A DNA stretch of 64,000 nt from Eucalyptus grandis (Eukaryota; Streptophyta; Magnoliopsida; Myrtales; Myrtaceae): NCBI RefSeq assembly GCF_016545825.1, contig NC_052616.1:7998001-8062000 (forward strand), in the 5' to 3' direction. Position 1 is the first letter of the stretch, and each line of letters begins with the position of its first letter. The translations under genes and the position numbers were made by a program. A model generated the notes under the pieces. It did no database searches, had not been told where the DNA came from, and saw only the letters and a list, made by a program, of their open reading frames with translations. Positions 21,766 through 34,677 of this stretch are shown here, piece after piece.

Positions 21766-24008
21766 TTTGGTATCAAAGCCTTGTAGACTAGAACTCGAAC
21801 TGTTGCATTTGGCCTGTTTTCGAAAATTTTGTCCATTGAAACTTGGTTTTGAAAACATATTTGGATTCATCTTGTCAAACCAAGCGATTCGGTGGGTGGC
21901 ATGCCTCCAGTGGAGGCCAAATGCGTCGACGATGAGCATTTCGGATTTGACCTACCTTTGGAACATTTTGCCTATTTTCGTGATTTTTTGTCCAATAAAA
22001 GTACATTTTAATCATATATGTGGGTCCTACTCATCGAAACTAGCATTTTGGTGGGTCGCTGGCCTCTGAGGGAGGTCGAGCGCCCCCGCATGCTCCCACA
22101 CACCGTGCCACAGCTTGGCGGTGAGTGCGCTCATGCACTTACACGTACGAGCGCGTGACCATTTAAGGAGGTGGATGACGTCACCCACCGACTTGCGGCA
22201 CCACCATAGGATGCTGACGTCATGGAGGACATCAATGGGTGGTAATGACATCACCAATGACGTCATTTCCCAGCTGGTCGACCTAACCCGGGTTGACCGG
22301 CGTTGACCAGTTTGAGACGACCCGAATTGACTGAACCCAAGTTGATCAGTCAACCCGACTCCGATTGACCATTGACTGGTCAAACCGCCGGCCGGTCAAG
22401 CCAGTCTCAGGCCGGCTCAAAAGGACGAGCGTGTGAGGGCGCGTGTGACATTGGATTGACGCGTGGTTGGTACAGGCGTGCTTGTATGAGAATTTTCTAC
22501 ATTATGATGTATTTATTTTATATATTTGATGATTTTATGAATGCGAAAATATATGTAAAACCCTAAAATACAAGATTTTTGGGGTATTTTTACATATTTT
22601 TCACGTATTTCTCTATGATTTTGGAAATACATTACAAGCTCACATGTATATGATCACATAAAGATTGTGTAGAGTATTGATTCGTTAATAACATGTATAA
22701 AGTTCAGCATATATTAATGAATAGAATAATGTGATTAGCATGACGTGTGATTTTAGTGACAAATTGCCCATGTCATCAAGTCTAAAATCACATGTATAAA
22801 GTCAATGTAAGTCATAAAATTTATATCCATGATATGAGAGAGTTTCAATGATTCAATTGGGTTGTGACCGCCAAAGTGGCACACTTGATTGGATTTGAAA
22901 AATATTGATCTCATATTGTGATGGGATGTCACATATTCTAATGCGTGGTCATATTCTCAAAAGAAGTGATTATGTATTAATTCATGGAGAAATACATGTA
23001 CAGCATATAGTTAAGGAGTGACTAATTCTAGTGGTTCATACACCTAAAAGTGGTGAATTCACAAGATGTTAGAATATATTCTCGTAATCGTTGTCATGTG
23101 ATGAGTATACAATTACATGTCATGTATTCTGTCAAAAGATGTTTATATGATGATGCATGTAGTTCTCGAAATATGTACTTATAAGGTTTTCAAGTTACAC
23201 AGTACTCACATTATACTAATTGCATATGTTGTTTGTTATTAAGTCACATTCTCTGTAATGGTAACTTCGTTGTGATTAAGGTTCTTACTGGGTCAAATTT
23301 TTAGTAAAAGAAGAATTTTCAGTTTGAGATGAAGCTACTAGATGTTCATATTACTCTTACAAGAATAAGTTGGCAATCTCACCATTAATGATATGGAACT
23401 AGAAAGTATTTTTTGCTACTTAGGAAAATGGCAATTGAATTTGTCCGTTAACCATGAGGAGTTCCATTAGGAACACTTGAAAATGGTTTACTAGTTAACT
23501 ACATTGCTAAAATGATGATAAAACCCTTGGTAGCTTGAAATTGTATCTTGTTTAATGCCGAGATTGGAATAAATGTAATGATTTTTCAACATAAGGTTTG
23601 ATGATTCTGATGAGGTTAAGGACTATGTCCTAAGGATGGTAGATTTGAAGTCCAAAATCATACTCATAAAGGAACTTATGAAACCACCAATTATTCTAAC
23701 AATTTGGTCTCAGGATAGCACTATTTAAGAGAAATGGTATCATTTACTACTTTTGTGGGAAGAAATAACACATAAGAAATAGAGTAATGAATATAAAGCT
23801 TGGTTGTCAAAGCGTGAGTCTAGAGTTAATGATTCATTGGCATTCGTTTATGAATTCAATTCCTATCGAAAGTCTCATCCGGTTCTTAGTGGCTAGATAA
23901 CAGTGCAACAAATTGCGTTGTTTACCATAAGGGGATTCATAAATCTAAGAAAGCCAAATCAGGATTAATCATAATTCATCATGAAAAACAATATTTAACA
24001 TCGATTAA

Positions 24009-24233
24009 GTGGGAGATGTTGTTTTAACTCTATATTCTAAATTATGGTTTCCATTTGATATTGAGAAACACTTTTATGTACCTTCCTTTAGACGGAACTT
24101 AGTTTTCGTATCATGTCTGAAAGTGTGTTGTTATTCTTTTGAAGTAAAGAACAATCTCATATCTATGTTTTCCAAGTCGAATAAAGTTGGGTGCTATAAT
24201 ATATCAAATGGATTACTGCCAATAAGGTTTTGA
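24009..24233 (+). pseudogene. Copia Gag-pre-integrase fragment
   Basis: The frame includes IEKHFYVPSFRRNLVFVSCL followed by a KVCCYSFEV-type sequence. This is the pattern of Copia polyproteins between protease and integrase (VLYVPDLRRNLISVS). It is open for only about 70 codons and flanked by stops. Confidence 0.7.
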
Positions 24234-25319
24234 GATACCAAAAGGGACAAGAAAACTATATGTTGACAAACATGTTCAAGATCTAAAACTAGTAGAGTAT
24301 TAGAATGCATATTTTACTAGCTGTAAATATGACAAGAAGTTGACAACATAATATATATTTATATTAGCAAAAAGTGTAGTATTATAACAAAATGGTAAAC
24401 ATAAATCTATGTTATCCTCTACCGTATAAACAGAGTCTGTAGCATACTTTTCAACTGTTACTCAAGATATTTGACTTTGAAACCTTATTAAGGAATTGAC
24501 CACATTTAATATTATGAATAGACCCATATGGTTGTATCAAGACAATAACTCTTCAATGTTGTTTATGAACAACAATAAAGGTCTCAAAGGGTCTAAATAT
24601 GTGGCGGTCAAGTTTTTGACCATAAAGAAACGATATTGATAGTGACACTATAGTAAAGCATATTTCCACAAATGATGTGATTGTAGACCCACTAACTAAA
24701 GACTTCCACCCTTGTGTACTTAAATGACATGTTATAAATATGGGTTGAGAAGCATCATTGGATGTTGTTGTTTAGTGGAAGCCATTTTGATTTTGCTCTA
24801 ATAAAACTTATATATGTATTACACATTCAATAAAGTATTCATGAATGTGTGGTCACCTTATTGAGTTGATTATATGTAATGAAAATCTCAAGGTATTGTG
24901 TAAGTCTTAAGTGAAGGCTCGGGCATCTGGTTATCAACCTTGAGCATATATCTTGATTACACATAAAGAAATGTTAACTATAAAGATAAAACATATGTGG
25001 ATTCATTAGAACTATAAGGATATTTTCTAATGGAACATCCAATTTTCAGTGACACTTAAGGTAAGAGAATAGTATCCGACAAAGAAATAACACATAAAGT
25101 ATTACTCTTTATGAGGTGTTATCTATTATTGAATCAATATCGGTAAAGTTGAAAACACACGTGACTATGAAAGGTTCTATGTGAGTACATGCAGTTACGA
25201 CCATGATTCGGTGTTTGAAACTTTATGGGATACGATTGACTATTAAGAATTATCACTAGATCAACATAGATGTGCGCACATGCAATACAGTCTCAATTAA
25301 CATAATCAAAGTAGGAAAA

Positions 25320-25743
25320 TGTAAGAGTTTTTCTAATGTGAGATACATTAATTGGGATTATAATTTACTGTTTTACGGGATTGGTCTAATAAGGTAAAAC
25401 ATAAAGTTTTCTTAATAATCGAATATAGGCCTGACTTGTATGAGCCGAGTCCATTCAAAACTCTATAAATAATGCTAAGATCCATCCTCTAATTCTCATT
25501 CTTCCACGAACATTCTCTCACCTCACATAAGGAAGCCGTGAGGAGCAATCTCATCACATCAGGATCCAAGAGCCATAAAGGAGAAAAACTTGAGCGTCGA
25601 CTCGTCATCTAAGCATCGGATTGTCGTCGTTCTCCATAAAGAACAATGGATTCCAAATTAGGCACACAAATCTCCGTCTTCTTCTCCAATATGTTCGAGT
25701 TTCTATCTATGTTGATCCTGGGATGCCACTTCAACGGCCAACA
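25320..25743 (+). repeat. 3' LTR of the 21.3-25.7 kb Copia element
   Basis: The repeat ends ACGGCCAACA, followed by the right-hand flank GAGGC. Its TATA-like CTCTATAAATAATGC lies near 25461. Confidence 0.8.
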
Positions 25744-25748
25744 GAGGC

Positions 25749-26840
25749 AGCAGCTTAGCGTTGGGCTTAAACAGCAGGGAGCGGTCAGCGTCGTCAAGTG
25801 TGACAGGTGGCATAGCAGTGGGTCGTCTCAGGTCAGTGCAACAAGAAGTTTGCGACACGAGCAGTGCCATCGGCCTTGGCAGCACAGGGGCAGATGAAGG
25901 CAACAGCTCCTTATTGTGGTTCGGCTTGGGCAGTGGCAACGCAGTGTCAACGGCAATGACGAGTAGCGAGCGGGCGTTGTCAGGTGCCGCAGCATGGCAA
26001 GATAGCAGGGCTCGGCTCACGTCGATAGAGGGCATGGCGACGGTGACGCAGCAGGAGAGGCGTCTTGGCTAAGGCTTAGTCGAGCTCTCTCTCTCTCTGG
26101 TCTTTTCTTCTCCTCTCGTTCAGCTCGTGTGCCCTCCTCTCTGACCTCCCTCTACTCACCACGTGTTTCCTCTCAATGGCCGTGTATTCTATTGTGTGTG
26201 GCCTCCCTTACGATAGTCTCTTCCTTCTTATTTCCTTCTTATTTATATGTGTCAATCCTGTTTGAAAAAGCAAGAGAATATCTTGGGCTGCCGGCCATCT
26301 ACTGCTTGATATTCTCACTGTTGTGCTCAACCCCTCTTAGTACGTAAATCTCCCACTTCCCTTTTATTCATATTTTTCCTTTTTAATTTCGCACGAGCCT
26401 CCACACTGGATGAGTCATTTCCATGTTGCTGAAATATTTTCCTCGAACAATGGGAAAATCCCATTCAAGTCGCTTTTTTTCCCCTCCACCGCCACACACG
26501 TGCACCAATCTCCTTTCTTGATTTTCCCTCACTTTGTTTCCTTCTTTGAATTCTCCTTTTTATTTTTAGTCGATCTTCTAAATCCCCTCTCGCCGAATCC
26601 GCTCACTATCCTTCTGTTGCCAAAGATCACACGTATTCGGCCCATGTTTCCTCTTTGCCGTGTCTTTCTTGACTTCAAAATTTTCCAATTTTGATTACCC
26701 ATGCGCGGCATATGCAATTTTCAGCCACGTAAGGTATTTAATAGGCTTGAATTTCATGCTTTTGTAGGCTCAGTCTAACTCTTCACCTTACCTTACTGAC
26801 CTTATTGAGCTCATGGCCATTTATCACCCGTCACTAATCC
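25749..26840. other. Unassigned sequence right of the Copia element
   Basis: This is the continuation of the locus at 20881-21318, which the Copia element split. It contains a GC-rich part (25750-26060), CT-rich tracts (26080-26160) and several short open frames of under 115 codons on both strands. None has a recognisable domain or conserved partner in the window. No gene is called. Confidence 0.4.
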
Positions 26841-26989
26841 AACGCAATTAATGAAACTAAATAATAAATACTCCTAAAATTAAATGCTATGCAAATTAAT
26901 TATAATATTTATGTTTAGGAGTTAAAAATTAATCTCTAATTTCTATATAATGAATAATCATATCGTCAAAATTTAGGTGTCAATAGTAA

Positions 26990-27950
26990 CTTTTTAAATA
27001 ATTGGTAATCTAATGGGTTGACAAGCAAGGCAAACAAAATTGGTAAATTTCTTTATAAAAAAAGGACTGATAAATAACTAAAACGATAAATGATAAGCTA
27101 AAACTAGTTGGTAACCTAATAGGAAAAAGCTAGTAAGTTGTACAAATAAAAGTTGCTCAGTTCATATAGAAGTTGATAAATTTAACACTTATATAAGAAT
27201 TGGTAAGATACTCACATAAAGATTGGGCAATTCATACAAGATTGGTAAAATGATAGTGTTGATGCAAAATGAAATTAGAAGCTAGTAAAAGATAATAAAA
27301 AACATAGTGAGTAGTATACAAAATATTTATAATAAAAAAAAAGTTAATATCTGAAAAACCCTAAATTGATACATTTATGACAAATTTATTCTAAACTAAT
27401 TTTTTTATCACAAAAACCTTAGACTGATACACATTTGACAAATTTGTCCAAAAATATTACACTTATGATAAATTTATCTTCTATTAGTTTTTATTTAATT
27501 TTACTGTCAAAATGCTAAGTTGAATAATATATTATAGTTAATGATGTATTGATTTGAGATTTATCAGTTTTATGATTTTTTTGTGGTATTAATCCAATTT
27601 AATGGCAGGTATATTAATCCAGTTTAGGGTTTTTTAAGATCAAAAATTAATTTGGGGTAGATTTACCACAGATGTACCAATTTAGAATTTTTTTAAGGTC
27701 ATTTAGGATAATTTTTTCATAAATATATCAGTTTAAAGTTTTTCATAGTAACAAAATTATATAGTGAAGTTTAGCGTTTTTCAGGATATTAAACCAAAAA
27801 AAAAAAAAGTTAGTAATTTCAAAATAGTCTTGGGAAGTTACTAAAAATTTATCGTAAATCAAGTGAATGGTAAATTTTTTTACTAATAATTTTTTACACC
27901 TACCAACTGAAAGGTTTTTATCTACAAAATTATCATCCAAAACATGCTAT
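26990..27950. repeat. AT-rich repeat arm with TTGGTAA words, split by a miniature element
   Basis: The arm aligns with 52570-52660, 53085-53345 and onward in block C, sharing words such as GCTAAAACTAG and AACCTAATAGGA. TTGGTAA or its variants recur every few tens of bases. At 27346-27800 the alignment is broken by the element listed next. Confidence 0.6.
27346..27800. mobile_element. Miniature inverted-repeat element (about 455 bp)
   Basis: The left end ATATCTGAAAAACCCTAAA and the right end, reverse complemented, ATATCCTGAAAAACGCTAAA form near-perfect inverted repeats. The uninterrupted site is at 53325-53345 (AAAAAAAGTTAATAATTTC). Flanking AAAGTTAAT and AAAGTTAGTAAT suggest a target duplication of about 9 bp. 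The interior is built of diverged direct and inverted copies of CTAAATTGATACATTTATGA. The superfamily is uncertain; Mutator-like fits a 9-bp duplication. Confidence 0.55.
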
Positions 27951-29110
27951 AGTGAAGGAAATTGATTCAGTTCATATTTCAATTGATATAATAAAGTTTC
28001 TAAAGGAGGCTGTAAAGCCCCATTCACAGATCCAAGCTCATTTAGCTTTCATAATCTCAATAATGAGACAAATTCATTTCTTTTTCATAAGGGGACAAAA
28101 GTTTGATTTATACTGTTATGAAACCCCGAAATAAATGGTTGACATGGTTTTGCATATTTCTCAAAATTGGGGCAAGTCATGCTGATTTACCCTGCATTCC
28201 TCCAATTATTAATCAATTGCAGAAATAACTGCCAAATAACAGTGTACATATTTCAGTGATTCCTGAATCCATGGATGATAACACAAAACTCAGTTCTAGC
28301 TGGTGTGAAAAAAGAAGAGTGGATGAGCAGAAACAAAGTTAAAATGGCATCGATAATGTTGTTAGTGATCAAAACAGTAAACAAGAAAATAGAAAACCAA
28401 AAGCTATATTTTTCATATGAGGAAGAAAAGTGCAGAGAAACAGAACACAAACTTGCATACGTCTGTTCTAAAGGAAACTATCAAGTACAGGACAACTTAA
28501 ACAAAGCAAAAACTGCTCACGTACGTGCAACACATAACTGCACACAAACGTGCTATTAACTTCCTAGAAAATAACAAAAACACTAAATAAATAACTAAAT
28601 TGAACTTGGCTGTTTTTTAATAAATAAATAAAAACAGAGTAAAACAGAGCAGAAAACAGAACAGAAAACAGAGTAAAAAAAAAGAACAGAAAACAGCAAC
28701 TGAGACATTATAATCCAACAGATAAGAGGAGGACCTTAAATGTAATTTTTTCTAGCTGATTTACAGAAAATGATCATCGTAGACAAACAAACCACCATGT
28801 CCCCAGTGTATAGTTGTTCTTACTTCATACTGCCTTTCTTCTCCTACGTTTCCATGAAACCAAAAGTTTCATGTGTTCACACTCACATGTTCAAGTTCTG
28901 GTGATTTATACTATCCATTCTGTCAATTTGCTGACTCAGAATTTGCACAAACAGGACAGTCTCCACCTACTTTTGGTTTTGTACTGGGAAAAAAAACAAA
29001 AAGGAAGAAAAAACTGAACCAAGGAATTGATGAAAACTTCACTCAACATCACCCCTTACTTTGCTTATAGATTAACACATAGACATACATATGCAATGAC
29101 ATCCCACCAA
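27951..29110. other. Intergenic, no gene seen
   Basis: This AT-rich stretch has A-rich runs such as repeated AAAACAGA near 28640-28690. The open frames of up to 94 codons show no conserved motif. Nothing functional was recognised. Confidence 0.5.
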
Positions 29111-29114
29111 ATCT

Positions 29115-31440
29115 GAGTTTGTAATCTTGTCTTCACCGTGTTGAAAGGAGTTGAGAATAAACCTGCAGTAGATCCTGCTAGTCCTCCACAAGCAAGCTGC
29201 AAAAGAGGGAAATCGCTGTGGAGCAAATTGGAATTATCCATGGACTCAAAAAGGAAATTGGGAGGCGAGTAGACAACCAACCGATAGCAATGTGTTCAGT
29301 CGAGCACTGAGCGGGAGCGAGGAAAGTGTTTACATCTTTAGATTCTCATATACGTAGAACTGCAAGTGGTGTATGGCAAGATTAAGTGTTCACTTGCCGA
29401 AGAAAATGACGATTACACGCCACCACATGACAACAAAATCCATAATCTTGTGCATCCTCATATCCACCTTGACCATTTCTACAGAGCACAGCTCCCCACC
29501 CAGCATGTAAAGAAGGCATACCACCTCTTATGATTATTCCAACCAATGCATCCCCATCAAAACAAAAAGTAAGAGTAAATGGCATGGCAAATGAACTAAA
29601 ACAAACAAAACGTGCTCAAAACATGCTTGACAACCAAGGACGAAGTAGCAAGGGGATTATTTAATGAGGCTGCTACGGAGAAACATCTCAAGAAGATGCA
29701 GGAATCTGATCATAGGAAGACATATCCGAAATCCATCACAACCTCCAACCGACTAACTTTAATATATTAAATGAGGAGATTATGGTAACAGTATTACACT
29801 AGAATACCGGCAGTTATGATAGTGAGAACACACGTGCATCTGCTGCTTTATGCTCTCCCTAGGAGTGTAGACAAAAGAGGTAGCAATTCTTGCACCACCA
29901 CCTGCAACACAACACGTGATGGAGTATTACTCCTGCACAAAGAAGCGGATGATATATCTGGAAAACACACCGTTTAGTTGGGACCATTTGAAACCTTGCT
30001 GAGGCTAGAAGGGGGCATTCAAAACCTAGCCCACATTTAACGTAGCAAAAAGATTAACACCAGAAAAGTGGAGAAAGAGAGTTTCGAAAGGAAAATGAGG
30101 AAAAAAACTACCTTGGGGAAAAGAGAAAGTAAAGTGCCTTTTACTGACTCATATGTGACAGTATAAATCGCAGAAATTGGACCTGAAGATGCAATTTTGC
30201 TTGAGATACCTCGATATAGCCCAGTAAGACTTGGCAAATGAGACCAATATGGAACAAATTTCATCGGCAATTTGGCAATATAATACATAACAGGCAATCG
30301 TAGTTGTTATGAGTGAAAGAGGTTCTAAATGACACTGTCAATATCATTTCGAATCCAATGAAGCATACCTCTCTCAGAAACAATCAATTTTACAATATAG
30401 CAATGAGATTTCTGCTCTGCACGGTAAGACTGAATGACAGTTTTAATTGTATCAACCAGGTGAAGACAAAGGCTGACAAAGACACCAATAAATGCCCCTG
30501 CAAATGCATGTTCTTCCTTGGCAACAGCAGCCTGAGGCTTAACATGTCCTAAACAGTGTATCTTCATGGTATGTTGTTCCTGGGCAGGACGATGATTGTC
30601 CTCTTCCTTTCCTTCAGGAAAGAATTCAAATGGTGTTAGTGCTCTCATAACGAAGTTTGCATTCACCTTTTCCAGATGCTACAAACTTTAAATGATAATC
30701 TGCATGAAGGGTAGAAGATGCAGCTTTTGAGACACAGCTGTCTGCCTCAATATTGGCAACTTTGAGGTAATAATCTGAAAGCAAAGAGGTGCTTTCCTTC
30801 TCGTGCAAGATCAATTTTGAGTTGTTAGCCACTGGCAGATCCTTGGAATAGATTTTTTTTTGGGGGGGTTTGGTGGAGTTGTAAGAATCAGCACTATCTA
30901 TGAAGTTCTTGGGGCCTGTATCTTCTGACATTAGATTCTGCAGAGGAGATTATTATTTCTCTAGACTAGAATTTACCAGCTTTTTCACCATCAGATACAG
31001 CAATCTTAAAAGGATGTTTGGCCTCTGCAGGTATCAATTCACTCATCAGCCACAAATAAGTTCCAGTCCAGATGAGATCCCCAAACAAGAAATCCCTTTC
31101 CCATCCTTAGGTCCATTAAGCCAATTGGTAATATCCCCACTAAAATTCCATACCAGTAATTGATACTGCCCAGTGCTCTCCCTGTTTTATTTAAGCGCTG
31201 ACGTTCTGTTAGTTATCCGAAGAATGTCTAGGTTCAGTTGCCACATCTCTGTTAAGTTGATGTCAGAATGACTACATTTAGGCAAAGTAGATGTACTGCC
31301 ATTTTGTTGCCATTCCACATCATGCAAAATATCCTCCTTCTCACCAGAGATTTTGTAACTTAAGTTTGTTTTTTGTTGTAAAACTGCGAGAGAACGATAT
31401 TTAAAGACCCCTGCATGGCCAACTGCTGAGATGAGTTCAG
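29115..31440 (-). pseudogene. Decayed mitochondrial carrier (SLC25 family) gene
   Basis: Exon-like pieces in gene order encode a plant mitochondrial substrate carrier. An acidic N-terminal region is at 31440-31185 and 30931-30626. EEHAFAGAFIGVFVSLCLHL with VDTIKTVIQ, the first carrier signature PxDxxKT with P changed to L, lies at about 30530-30369. LTGLYRGISSKIASSGPIS lies at 30229-30112 with good splice borders. GGARIATSFVYTPRESIKQQ, the second signature, lies at 29901-29808. GGMPSLHAGWGAVLCRN lies near 29555-29480, and CGGLAGSTAGLFSTPFNTVK, the third signature, near 29203-29120. A frame change at 30626-30666, missing helix segments between the last pieces and no final exon argue for a pseudogene. 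Carriers of this family exchange metabolites across the inner mitochondrial membrane; the substrate cannot be told. Confidence 0.65.
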
Positions 31441-31559
31441 AAGTGCTCAGTAATTCAGATGACTAGGGATCAGCCTTTTCCTGCTGAAAAGTTTCAGAAT
31501 GTGTGGGGACTCCCTCTTCATGGACAAAATCAGCAAACTCAAAGGATGCCCACTCAACT

Positions 31560-32630
31560 TAAGTATATCTAATGGCAGTGGATAGCATACATAATAAATT
31601 GCTTTCTGATGAAGGTATCAAATAAAAAACTCAGGATGTTAGTGTTAAGTACAAAGGAACAAAGTGTGCTGCAGAAAAACGAAAACAGAGGACTTGGCAA
31701 TACAGCAAAAACAGAGGACTTGGCGATACAGCAAATGACTTGGATCGCCAAGTCATAGGGTTAAATCAACGGCAAAGATCTTATAAAGAAGACCAGCTTG
31801 GATCGACGATCAATGAACGAGATGCTCAAAGAATCAATGACTCGGATCGCTAAGTCATAAGCGTAGTCAAATAGGTTTTTCTGTTAAAGTAGTTACTGTA
31901 TTCGGTTTTCCCTTGTAACCGAGTTCTGTTACATACCCTGATATAAATACTCTGCTTTGCTTTACATAAGGAGCTCTGAAAACAGATAGAAAGAATATAG
32001 AGAAGGTGAGAGAATAGAGAACAGGGAATCAAGATCATCAACGAATGCTGAAGAGATCCCTGTATTGAAGAGAGAGTTTCGAAGAATGTTGAACAGCTCA
32101 AGTCCAAAGTGCTGAAGCAAGTCAAGTAAGATTGATCTTAGAAGATAGAACAGAGAAAGTGTATTCTTTTCTGTCTTTCAAAAGATTTCCTCTCCTGCAT
32201 TGAATTTTCTTTTTCTCTCTCACTTTCTCCTCCTCCGCTCTACTGAGTTACAACCCGACTGATATGATCACCATGCTGAAAGCAAACCCCGACAAATGAT
32301 CTTCAAGCAGAAGACGGAGACGAAGAAGCAGAAGCGCGCGCTCGGGGTTCTGGACATGGGTCGAACCTCGGCCTGTCCACCCGCCCCGAGGTCGCCAGCT
32401 CCAACGCCGCCTCTCTTCGCTTGATCTTGTTTGAGTTCTTCATCTTTCTCAGTTAGAACTATAAGAAGCTAAAGGTATAAAGAGGTATATTTGGATTGAT
32501 TTTTGCACCGTAAGTAATTCAGTGTTGTCAAATATCTGGAAGGATCTAACCTAAGTACAGATTACAATGCTTCTGGTCCTATAAAACATTATCAGTCAAA
32601 GCCTTCCGTTGTGGGGTTACATCTTCCAAC
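31560..32630 (+). other. LTR-like sequence with a TATA box, unassigned
   Basis: The stretch has the look of an LTR or promoter: direct repeats of CAGAGGACTTGGC (31688-31737), a palindrome GACTTGGATCGCCAAGTC (about 31738-31755) and a TATA box in GATATAAATACTCTGC near 31942. A CT-rich leader follows near 32200. No partner LTR, primer site or target duplication was found, so it is not called as an element. Confidence 0.35.
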
Positions 32631-32973
32631 AGTCCCTCCAATCGAAAAGAACCAGAGCAAGCAGCTTATGATAGACTCGTGGAGTTTTCAGGAAAATAAG
32701 AATCACTCCTTTACAATAATACATAATTGACAAATGAACAGGCGATTACAACAAGATGCTGGCTGCCCCCTAAGCCATCATAAGAAACTACCCACATGTC
32801 AAAAAGTAGTTCAAAACACAAACAACTCATGAGCTATAAGTTCATTAATTCCAACTAGTTGACCCAGTGAATCCCTGATTTTGCTCAGCATAGTGGGGTC
32901 ATATTATGCCATTCCAGATTACTCCATAGTCCACAATCTACACCAAAGCTCTATTTTCTCATCAAAGAAGAAG

Positions 32974-33276
32974 CTACTGAGTCACAGGCACTTTTACAGT
33001 ACGCGGGGTGTCCCGTACACATTACCACGTGCCCTTATTAAGTACAAGAACCTCGTAACACAATCATAAAATTGTTTTACACATAGTTGTAAACAAATCT
33101 ATGTACCTTAGAAATCCCACTGAGTCCCCTCCAACTTCGAATTCTGCATTGGCAGAGTGGTCAAAGAAGCACGATTCATTTAGAAAAGTTATGTTGGGTG
33201 AATGTGTTGAGTCTCAAATCGACGACAGAATGTGCGGACTGAATGCAAAGTCATGGGCTTGAGAAAACCAGAATCT
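32974..33276. repeat. Direct repeat, copy 1
   Basis: The repeat runs from TGAGTCACAGGCAC to GGGCTTGAGAAAACCAG and matches 34678-34992 over its whole length with scattered differences. Its ends are not TG...CA, so it is not an LTR. The minus strand of both copies shows short exon-like frames (FLNE.CFFDHSA) without a recognisable domain. Positions 33277-34150 contain short unrecognised frames. Confidence 0.7.
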
Positions 33277-34149
33277 ACGGATTCGGCTCCCGCTCGGAGA
33301 GAAGCTCCAATCCAGTGCGCCTCCCACGGCAGTCTCGTCAATGGGAACCCTTGCCTAGCCATGCCATTTGATTTGCCGGTCACTGGAAGTCCCTCAACTT
33401 GAAATCAATGAAATTCACCAAGAGTGTGGTGATTGAAGAATCGGAGATCAGAGAGCACAGCTACGCTCGTGAAGAAAGGAGGGAAGGGCCATTAAAAAAA
33501 TTCTACTTCAGTCGCATAGGGGAGTCCTAGCGGTGACCAATCGACTCCGATTTTCATTGGTGAAAGTTCATCAGTTGTTTAGGGCCTTGCCGTCGGCCGA
33601 GAACCGAGAGTTCCTTGATCGAGCACCACCGAGCCGTACCATCTGTCGCATTCTATTCGGAATATTATCTGCGCAATATTTCAAATTAGGTTCCTTCGCG
33701 TGCTCAACCCCACAAAAGTCAACTTTGCTGGACCTTGCTTAGTCTTGTGGAGTCCAGATAATCCCTCCAGCATTGGTGGCGTTCTAGTTTCAGTGGTCCC
33801 CCTCGCTGAGACGTTATGCTACCAAGAGACTTGCCTAAGTAATCGTACGGAGAGTCCCATACGTCACCATTCGTTGCCGGCCCATTGAGGAGGATCCGGT
33901 CCAATTGTGCTTGGTCCAAATTTGGAATAATATCCTCCAATTAGGGAAGATGCACATTTCTAATATATTTGCATATTTTACTATTTAATATATGTTTATC
34001 AGTATCTAATGTGCATAGGATAGATATATCTCCAAATTAGAATTTATTGCCTAATCCACAACTGTAATTTTTTATTTCATCTATAAGGCTTTAGATGGAA
34101 TAATTAATCACATGAATGATTTGATGCTTATCTTTTAATTTCTTTATTT

Positions 34150-34640
34150 ATCCCAAAAATACAAAAAAGATTGCATTTGCATATCATGTAGGTTATAATT
34201 AATTTCCTAGATAGAATTGTGATAGAATAGTTAGATACATTTCTAATTATATTACAATGCATGTTTAGATGACATCTAGGTTAGATGGTATTTTGGAATT
34301 AAATTGCATATTGATATAAATTTCTAGGTTAAATAGGATTCAAATTAGTCTATTTCCTAACCTAAAATAGATAATATCTCACTTTAGTTAGATTTTTATT
34401 ATTAGTAATTTTTAATTACGAATTTTTATTAAAAAAATACAAAAATATATGCACATGGCATATAGAATTAGGTTCATGAAATGCATGTCATTTAATGATT
34501 GTTGCTAGGTCCATTTAATTAGAAATTGTCCATCGTTAGAATTAGGTCAGTTGGTTAAATTGCATTGCACATAGGTTATATTTCATTAAATAAGAGAAAA
34601 TTGCATGTTAATTAGAAATCATATCTAAGATTGTTGATGT
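34150..34640. repeat. AT-rich dispersed repeat, copy 2 (inverted to 20395-20880)
   Basis: The reverse complement aligns with 20395-20880, with small indels. It sits between the two direct repeat copies and may be part of what was inserted there. Confidence 0.6.
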
Positions 34641-34677
34641 GAATTCTGATTTAATATCGCAGATGCTTCCGTTGTTA

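Larger units (their letters stand above)
21319..25743 (+). mobile_element. Degenerate Copia LTR retrotransposon
   Basis: The 5' LTR 21319-21765 (about 447 bp) and 3' LTR 25320-25743 (about 424 bp) align over their length. The primer site TGGTATCAAAGCC (21768-21780) follows the first LTR and GTAGGAAAATG precedes the second. The flanking 5-mers GGGGC (21314-21318) and GAGGC (25744-25748) fit a decayed target duplication. The first LTR starts TA where the second has TG. The interior of about 3.5 kb is heavily mutated. A Gag-like stretch near 23600-23760, a pre-integrase piece (24009-24233) and a Copia 3' end near 24600-24720 are recognisable. There is no functional product. Confidence 0.82.
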
